Shown in pieces: positions 1 through 3,814 of a stretch of DNA of 5,935 bases. The position numbers and the translations under genes are program-made. Source of the DNA: Alphaproteobacteria bacterium (GTDB taxonomy: Bacteria > Pseudomonadota > Alphaproteobacteria > Sphingomonadales > Sphingomonadaceae). Each line of letters opens with the position of its first letter. The first letter of the stretch is position 1. A model generated the notes under the pieces. The model was not told the DNA's origin and ran no database searches. It saw nothing but the letters and a program-made list of their open reading frames with translations. The DNA is taken from NCBI GenBank assembly GCA_028293055.1, contig JAQGLD010000094.1, forward strand, positions 1-5,935, read 5' to 3'.

Positions 1-920
1 GCCTCGGCCTCGGTCATGTCGAGGCCGGGATCGTGCTCGAGGCGATCGGCCGCAACCTCACGCCTTCGCCCTTCCTGATCACCGCGGTGGCGGTGGTCGA
101 GGCGCTGAAGGGGACGAGGCACAAGCAACGCTGGTTTCCAGGCATAATCGCCGGCGAGACGGTCGCTTCGCTGGCGATCGACGAGGGAGCCAAGCATCGG
201 CCCGAGGCGATCGCGATGCGCGCCGACCGGTCCGGCAACGGCTTCCGTCTTTCGGGCCGCAAGCAGTTCGTCGTGCAGGGCGCGTCCGCCGATCTGCTGG
301 TCGTCGCCGCACGCGCGGAGGAGGGACTGACCCTGTTCGCGGTCGAGCCGGACCGCGCCGGACTCGAGGTCGAAGGCGTGCGGCTGGCGGATTCGAGCAT
401 CGGCGCCCGGATCGACTTCCGCGATGTCGAGCTCGATGCCGATGCGGTGATCGGCGAGGTCGGGCAGGGCGAGGCCGTTCTGGCCCGCGTGCTCGCCGCC
501 GGCCGAAGCGGCGCTGCGGCGGAGCTGGTCGGGGTCGGCTCCGCGGCGATGGACATGAGTGTCGACTATCTCCGGCATAGGAAGCAGTTCGGGCGGCCGA
601 TCGGCGAGTTCCAGGCGCTCCAGCACCGCGCCGCCCATCTGTATTCGGAGCTGGAGATCGCCCGCGCCGCCGCGCTCAAGGCCCAGCAATTGCTCGACGA
701 AGGCAGCGACGAGGCGGAGGCGATGGTCGCCGTCGCCAAGGCCAAGGCCGGGCGCGCCTCGACCCTCGCGGTGCAGGAAGGGGTGCAGATGCACGGCGGC
801 GTCGGAATGACCGACGAATATGATATCGGGCTCTACATGAAGCGGGACCGGGTGCTCAACGAGCTGTTCGGCGACCCCAATTATCACTCGGATCGGCTGG
901 CGCGGATGCGCGGCTATTGA
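1..920 (+). CDS. Acyl-CoA dehydrogenase, partial (N-terminus outside window)
   Basis: This is a FAD-dependent acyl-CoA dehydrogenase, which introduces an alpha,beta double bond into an acyl-CoA thioester in the cytoplasm. The reading frame is already open at base 3, so the GTG at 33 is internal; about 305 codons are present and roughly 75 N-terminal residues are missing against a usual 380 or so. Visible parts, in order, are the end of the N-terminal helical domain (GLGHVEAGIVLEAIGRNL), the middle beta domain (SGRKQFVVQGASADLLVV, then a DFRDVELDADAVIG-type segment), and the C-terminal helical domain. That last domain carries the FAD-contacting RKQFGRPIGEFQALQ motif (about 583-627) and the MHGGVGMTDEYDIGLY motif (about 789-836). 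It ends in LFGDPNYHSDRLA, so the canonical YEGT catalytic Glu is replaced by Gly. This ending is typical of the FadE subgroup that includes steroid and CoA-side-chain enzymes, some of which work as heteromers. Substrate cannot be assigned. The gene converges on the thioesterase downstream. Confidence 0.93.
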   Translation, partial: LGLGHVEAGIVLEAIGRNLTPSPFLITAVAVVEALKGTRHKQRWFPGIIAGETVASLAIDEGAKHRPEAIAMRADRSGNGFRLSGRKQFVVQGASADLLVVAARAEEGLTLFAVEPDRAGLEVEGVRLADSSIGARIDFRDVELDADAVIGEVGQGEAVLARVLAAGRSGAAAELVGVGSAAMDMSVDYLRHRKQFGRPIGEFQALQHRAAHLYSELEIARAAALKAQQLLDEGSDEAEAMVAVAKAKAGRASTLAVQEGVQMHGGVGMTDEYDIGLYMKRDRVLNELFGDPNYHSDRLARMRGY

Positions 921-964
921 GGGGTTGCAAGCAGCTCCCAGGCTGGTGGATCGCCTTCTACTGC

Positions 965-1062
965 TCGTCGTCCCCGCGAAAGCGGGGATCCCGCTTCTTC
1001 TTCCGGAACTGCCATGCGGCCCCGCAAAGGCAGCGGGATTCCCGCTTTCCCGGGAATGACGA
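965..1062. repeat. Two-armed inverted-repeat element between convergent genes
   Basis: Two 31-nt arms, 965-995 and 1032-1062, are reverse complements with 4 mismatches (27/31), separated by 36 nt. Each arm also folds on itself. In the left arm, TCCCCGC (971-977) pairs with GCGGGGA (982-988) around a GAAA tetraloop. In the right arm, ATTCCCG (1038-1044) pairs with CGGGAAT (1051-1057). The outer end of each arm reads TCGTC inward. This is the look of a REP/REPIN-like or MITE-like dispersed element; the motif of CCCGCGAAAGCGGG followed by ATCCCGC is familiar to me from sphingomonad intergenic regions. It fills most of the 150-bp gap between two converging genes, so it could fold in transcripts from either side and act as a bidirectional terminator or mRNA-end stabiliser. 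No poly-T tract is present, so classical intrinsic termination is not shown. Confidence 0.85.
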
Positions 1063-1070
1063 AGAGGGTC

Positions 1071-1466
1071 TCAGTTCGGGGAGCGACCCCGCCGGAGCAG
1101 CAGGTTCATCCGCGCTGCGGCGATCGGCCTGGAACGGTCCTGCTGCCAGGCGTGCGCCTCGACATTGGCGACCCTCTTGCCGAGCCGGGTGATCAGTGCC
1201 GAGGCGAATGTGTCATGGTCGATTCCGCCGCGCATGAAATCGATGCTGACATTGATCGGCTTCATCCTCGTCTCGTCGTCGAGCGCCGAAGCGAGGGTGC
1301 CGAGCGCCGCGAATTCGAGAAGGCCCGCGATCGCGCCGCCGTGGAGGAAGCCCGGGCGCCCGACCACTTCCTCGCGAAACGGCATGATCCACAGCATCTC
1401 GCCGGCTTGGTCGCGAGCGGTGCGAAGGCCGAGCAGCTCGGCATAAGGCGGCAAGGCCAGTTCCAT
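1071..1466 (-). CDS. PaaI/4HBT-II-type hotdog-fold thioesterase
   Basis: A 131-residue protein of the single-domain hotdog thioesterase superfamily, which hydrolyses acyl- or aryl-CoA thioesters in the cytoplasm, usually as a tetramer. The signature is GRPGFLHGGAIAGLLEFAA (residues 36-54): the HGG turn at 42-44 starts the central helix, and E51 falls where PaaI has its catalytic Asp and Arthrobacter-type 4-hydroxybenzoyl-CoA thioesterase has Glu. The later strand INVSIDFMR (about 71-79) and a closing Arg-rich strand match the fold. The length is normal for the family. The ATG shares its first base with the last base of the mtnP TGA (the overlap reads TGATG on the minus strand), so translation is probably coupled. 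The physiological substrate is unknown; nothing in the context links it to phenylacetate or hydroxybenzoate breakdown. Its stop lies 8 nt from the inverted-repeat element. Confidence 0.88.
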   Translation of the reverse strand: MELALPPYAELLGLRTARDQAGEMLWIMPFREEVVGRPGFLHGGAIAGLLEFAALGTLASALDDETRMKPINVSIDFMRGGIDHDTFASALITRLGKRVANVEAHAWQQDRSRPIAAARMNLLLRRGRSPN

Positions 1467-2338
1467 CAGTCCCGGCCGAAGACCCGTTTGCCGACCGCGT
1501 CGAGCCTTGCGATCATCGCCGGATCGCGCGCAGCCGGCGCGGTGAAGATCGCCTGGTCCAGCGCCGTGTCGATTGGCGAGGGCGTGCGCTCGCGCGGCAA
1601 TGCCCTGGCCAGGGCCTCGACCAACCGGGTGGCCGCTCCGGCATTGGCCTCGATCTGGGCGATGATCGTCGCCGCCTCGACCGGCTCCTCGTCCTCGCGC
1701 CAGCTGTCATAATCGGTGACCATTCCGACCAGGGCATAAGGGAGCTCGGCCTCGCGGGCGAGCTTGGCTTCGGGCATCGCGGTCATGCCGATCACATCGC
1801 AGCCCCAGGCGCGGTAGAGACGGCTCTCCGCCCGGGTGGAGAATTGCGGCCCCTCCATCGCAAGGTAGCATCCTCCGCGCGACACCGGCGCTCCGGCGCT
1901 CTCGGCGGCCGCTGCAGCCATTTCGGCGAGGCGGGGGCAGACCGGATCGGCCATCGAGACATGAGCCGTGATGCCGGGCCCGAAGAAGGAGGATTCGCGC
2001 GCGAACGTGCGGTCGACGAACTGATCGACGATCACGAAACGACCGGGTTCGAGCGCCTCGCGCAGCGATCCAATCGCGGAGACCGCGATCAGGTCGGTGC
2101 ACCCCGCGCGCTTCATCGCATCGACATTCGCGCGGAAGTTGAGCCCGCTCGGTGGAACCCGGTGGCCGCGGCCGTGGCGAGGCAGGAAGACGAACTTCAC
2201 CCCGTGGAGGCGCCCGACGAGCAGCGCGTCCGAGGGCGGACCCCAGGGCGTGTCGATCTCGATCCACGCCTTATCCTCGAGAGCATCGAGCGCGTAGAGG
2301 CCCGAGCCGCCGATGATTCCGATAACCCATTCGCCCAT
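1466..2338 (-). CDS. mtnP: S-methyl-5'-thioadenosine phosphorylase
   Basis: A 290-residue enzyme of the PNP/MTAP nucleoside phosphorylase family. It splits 5'-methylthioadenosine with phosphate into adenine and 5-methylthioribose-1-phosphate, the first step of methionine salvage and the disposal route for the by-product of polyamine and homoserine-lactone synthesis. Landmarks are the N-terminal GGSGLY (10-15), the phosphate-binding RHGRGH (54-59) followed by a PPSGLNFRAN segment, SAIGSL (87-92), DQFVDRT (105-111), MEGPQFSTRAES (161-172), IGMT (183-186), PEAKLAREAE (189-198) and VTDYDSW (207-213). The Asp-Tyr-Asp triplet (209-211) is what MTAP has in place of the Asn of 6-oxopurine-specific PNPs, and favours 6-aminopurine substrates; some bacterial relatives accept inosine derivatives too. 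The length matches the family, and the ATG at 2338 sits at the conserved N-terminus. No clear Shine-Dalgarno lies just upstream. It is first in a two-gene unit with the thioesterase. Confidence 0.95.
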   Translation of the reverse strand: MGEWVIGIIGGSGLYALDALEDKAWIEIDTPWGPPSDALLVGRLHGVKFVFLPRHGRGHRVPPSGLNFRANVDAMKRAGCTDLIAVSAIGSLREALEPGRFVIVDQFVDRTFARESSFFGPGITAHVSMADPVCPRLAEMAAAAAESAGAPVSRGGCYLAMEGPQFSTRAESRLYRAWGCDVIGMTAMPEAKLAREAELPYALVGMVTDYDSWREDEEPVEAATIIAQIEANAGAATRLVEALARALPRERTPSPIDTALDQAIFTAPAARDPAMIARLDAVGKRVFGRD

Positions 2339-2347
2339 GAAGCAGCG

Positions 2348-2377
2348 TTAGCAGTGCGGCCGCGTCTTTCCAGCCAT
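2348..2377 (-). CDS. Possible 9-codon leader ORF upstream of mtnP
   Basis: On the minus strand an ATG at 2377 opens MAGKTRPHC followed by TAA (2350-2348). A purine-rich GGGAGAGG (2388-2381) lies at good Shine-Dalgarno spacing in front of it. The TAA is 9 nt before the mtnP ATG and in the same frame (39 nt from ATG to ATG), while mtnP itself has no obvious ribosome site. A leader that reloads ribosomes onto mtnP is possible. The same bases also contain a GATAAT -10-like hexamer (2381-2376); if transcription starts from it, the leader would not be translated. The ORF is too short for coding statistics. Confidence 0.2.
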   Translation of the reverse strand: MAGKTRPHC

Positions 2378-2404
2378 TATCCTCTCCCTACGCTACGAGG
2401 ACAG
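2376..2404 (-). promoter_or_regulatory. Candidate sigma70-type promoter for mtnP
   Basis: The minus strand reads GATAAT at 2381-2376, a 5/6 match to TATAAT, about 38 nt before the mtnP ATG. Seventeen nt upstream the -35 position reads CTGTCC (2404-2399), only a 3/6 match. The position in a divergent intergenic region supports a promoter here, but the -35 is weak and the hexamer overlaps the arm of a stem-loop. Confidence 0.3.
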
Positions 2405-2411
2405 GGAGGAT
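2379..2411. repeat. Stem-loop in the mtnP / DUF2459 divergent intergenic region
   Basis: ATCCTCTCCCT (2379-2389) pairs with AGGGAGGAT (2403-2411) with one bulged base group on the left arm, around a 13-nt loop. It is the only strong symmetric structure in the 117-bp gap between the divergent genes. It could be an operator, an untranslated-region hairpin, or a degenerate single arm of a dispersed repeat: its CCTC...CCC / GGG...GAGG ends resemble those of the element at 5548-5675. No regulator can be named. Confidence 0.4.
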
Positions 2412-2455
2412 GAGAGCCGGCTTCGCAATTGGCGACGGGCCGGTTAGGTTGCGCC

Positions 2456-3130
2456 ATGGCAAGAGCGCTCCGCATCGCACCGAAGTCGATCGGCGCCCTG
2501 TTCGCCATCCCTTCGCTCTATCGGCTCGCCGCCCTCGTCCTCGGAATCCTTCCCGCCCATCCCGGCTGGCAGGAGGCGAAGAGCGGCGTTCCGATCTTCG
2601 TCCGGACCAACGGAGTCCACACCTGGCTGATGGTGCCGATCGTCAATCCCGAGATGGACTGGCGGCCGCTGGTGCCCGCGCAGCATATTCGCGATCCGCG
2701 CTATGCCGGCAATTATGTCGCGCTCGGCTACGGCAACCGCGAATTCTACCTCAACACGCCGACCTGGAGCGACCTCAGCCCCGGCACCGCGCTGCGGGCG
2801 CTGTTCGGGCGCGGGACCAGCCTGATCCATGCCGATCACGACAATGATCCGGTCCCCGACGCCTATCAGCGGCCGCTGATCCTCAGCCACGAGGAATATG
2901 GCAGGATGGTCAAGTTCATCCGCGCCAGCTTTCGCTACGACAATAGCGGCCGCACCATTCCCCTGATCGGCCGGGGCTACGGTCCCTCCGACATGTTCTA
3001 CGAAGGCGTCGGCTCCTACAACGCCTTTCGGGACTGCAATGCCTGGACCGGCGAGGCGCTGCGCCGGGCAGGAGTGCGCACCGGCCTGTGGACGCCCTTC
3101 GCGCAAAGCATCATGTGGCGAATGCGCTAG
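2456..3130 (+). CDS. DUF2459 / TIGR02117 family protein, membrane-anchored
   Basis: A 224-residue protein with the pattern of the DUF2459 family (TIGR02117, originally noted near urease loci), whose biochemical function is not established. A basic start (MARALRIAPK) and a hydrophobic stretch at about 12-31 suggest an N-terminal signal anchor with the rest periplasmic. Conserved-looking blocks are IFVRTNGVHTWLMVP (47-61), a GYGNREFYLNTPTW block (91-104), ALRALFG (112-118) and CNAWTGEALRRAG (194-206). The His in NGVHT (H55) and the Cys in CNAWT (C194) would suit a papain-like or permuted NlpC/P60-type active site, but that is my inference. I chose the ATG at 2456, with TTAGG seven nt before it, over an upstream TTG at 2429, because the ATG gives a clean anchor sequence. 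No urease gene is present. The gene is divergent from mtnP and 67 nt before the next gene. Confidence 0.88.
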   Translation: MARALRIAPKSIGALFAIPSLYRLAALVLGILPAHPGWQEAKSGVPIFVRTNGVHTWLMVPIVNPEMDWRPLVPAQHIRDPRYAGNYVALGYGNREFYLNTPTWSDLSPGTALRALFGRGTSLIHADHDNDPVPDAYQRPLILSHEEYGRMVKFIRASFRYDNSGRTIPLIGRGYGPSDMFYEGVGSYNAFRDCNAWTGEALRRAGVRTGLWTPFAQSIMWRMR

Positions 3131-3167
3131 GATTCCCCTTACCAACACGAGCCTCGGGCGCTAGGAT
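3124..3167 (+). repeat. 10-nt direct repeat GCGCTAGGAT
   Basis: GCGCTAGGAT occurs at 3124-3133, where it includes the TAG stop of the DUF2459 gene, and again at 3158-3167, where it forms the candidate -10 region. The copies start 34 nt apart. This may be chance, a small duplication, or two copies of a -10-like site. Confidence 0.6.
3139..3167 (+). promoter_or_regulatory. Candidate promoter for the PuuD-like / oxoprolinase unit
   Basis: TTACCA (3139-3144, 4/6 to TTGACA) and TAGGAT (3162-3167, 4/6 to TATAAT) are separated by exactly 17 nt, inside the 67-nt gap before the membrane-protein gene. The predicted start near 3174 would give a leader of about 25 nt carrying the ribosome site. The matches are modest, and the -10 is part of a 10-nt direct repeat. 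Confidence 0.35.
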
Positions 3168-3184
3168 GTTGCGCATCCAGAACA

Positions 3185-3192
3185 AGGGGAAG
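3185..3192 (+). promoter_or_regulatory. Ribosome binding site of the PuuD-like gene
   Basis: AGGGGAAG lies 5 nt before the ATG at 3198 and is the clearest Shine-Dalgarno in the window; it fixes the start. Its AAGGGGAA core (3184-3191) is the exact reverse complement of TTCCCCTT at 3133-3140. Confidence 0.65.
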
Positions 3193-3197
3193 ACGCG

Positions 3198-3791
3198 ATG
3201 GCCAAGATATTCGGCAATTTTCATCTGGCGCTCGGGATCGGCGTCGTGCTGCTTATCGTCGCCATGTTCGGCCTGCACGGCACGATGCTGAGCGACGGCA
3301 CGTATCCGTGGGCGCAGTGGCTGCGCTTCGTGCACATCTTCGCCGGCATATTGTGGATCGGCCTGCTTTATTATTTCAACTTCGTGCAGATCCCGACGAT
3401 GCCGAAGGTGCCGGCCGAGCTGAAGCCGGCGGTCTCCAAATATATCGCTCCGGCGGCCTTGTTCTGGTTCCGCTGGGCGGCGCTCGCGACGGTGATCCTA
3501 GGCCTGCTCGTCGCCGAGACCCAGCAAGGCGGTTTCAGCGGCCGCGCGCTCAGTTTTCAGGCAGGCTATAGGGTGATCGGACTCGGCATGTGGCTCGGCA
3601 TCATCATGGCCGCCAATGTGTGGTTCATCATCTGGCCGAACCAGAAAAAGGCGCTCGGCATCGTGGCCGTCGCCGACGACGTGAAGGCGAAGGCCGCCTC
3701 GGTCGCGATGATGGCCTCGCGGACCAACCTGATCCTGTCGATCCCGATGCTCTATTGCATGGTCGGACAGACCCATATCGGCGCCGTCTAG
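3198..3791 (+). CDS. PuuD / urate oxidase N-domain-like integral membrane protein
   Basis: A 197-residue inner-membrane protein with five likely helices, at about 9-27, 41-63, 87-106, 124-146 and 177-193. The [19 protein letters not shown] segment (41-59), the [12 protein letters not shown] segment and the MMASRTN segment (171-177) resemble the membrane domain found at the N-terminus of PuuD-type urate hydroxylases (Urate_ox_N family). In those enzymes the domain is fused to a cytochrome c and oxidises urate. Here there is no CXXCH haem site and the protein is about half the length of a full PuuD, so urate oxidation is not shown. His residues at 9, 27, 46 and 193 lie in or near helices and could bind haem or metal, which is inference. 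The ATG has a good ribosome site. The stop is 19 nt before the oxoprolinase GTG, so the two are probably one operon. Confidence 0.78.
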   Translation: MAKIFGNFHLALGIGVVLLIVAMFGLHGTMLSDGTYPWAQWLRFVHIFAGILWIGLLYYFNFVQIPTMPKVPAELKPAVSKYIAPAALFWFRWAALATVILGLLVAETQQGGFSGRALSFQAGYRVIGLGMWLGIIMAANVWFIIWPNQKKALGIVAVADDVKAKAASVAMMASRTNLILSIPMLYCMVGQTHIGAV

Positions 3792-3799
3792 GGGTTGCT

Positions 3800-3814
3800 A
3801 TGCCGCCGCGGTGA
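3800..3814 (+). other. Four-codon mini-ORF overlapping the oxoprolinase start
   Basis: ATG CCG CCG CGG TGA begins 5 nt after GGGG (3791-3794), and its TGA overlaps the GTG start of the oxoprolinase (GTGA, 3811-3814). The Shine-Dalgarno is spaced for this ATG, not for the GTG, so ribosomes could terminate and restart on the GTG. Coupling of this sort is possible but unproven; the ATG may be incidental. Confidence 0.25.

Noticed and set aside
14..556. A 180-residue minus-strand frame opposite the acyl-CoA dehydrogenase.
   Set aside because: Low-complexity Ser/Ala/Arg-rich translation, antisense to a strongly supported gene.
1014..1712. A 232-residue plus-strand frame over the repeat, thioesterase and mtnP end.
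   Set aside because: It is antisense to two well-supported genes and begins inside the inverted repeat.
2429..2455. TTG start giving nine extra residues on the DUF2459 protein.
   Set aside because: The ATG at 2456 gives a typical basic-plus-hydrophobic anchor and has a purine stretch at fitting distance; the extension adds nothing family-like.
2444..3148. A 234-residue minus-strand frame opposite the DUF2459 gene.
   Set aside because: The plus strand carries recognisable DUF2459 motifs and a membrane anchor; the minus-strand translation has none.
3164..3178. GGATG/CATCC hairpin as a terminator after the DUF2459 gene.
   Set aside because: Only a 5-bp stem and no following T tract; it overlaps the candidate -10 region and is followed at once by the next gene's ribosome site.
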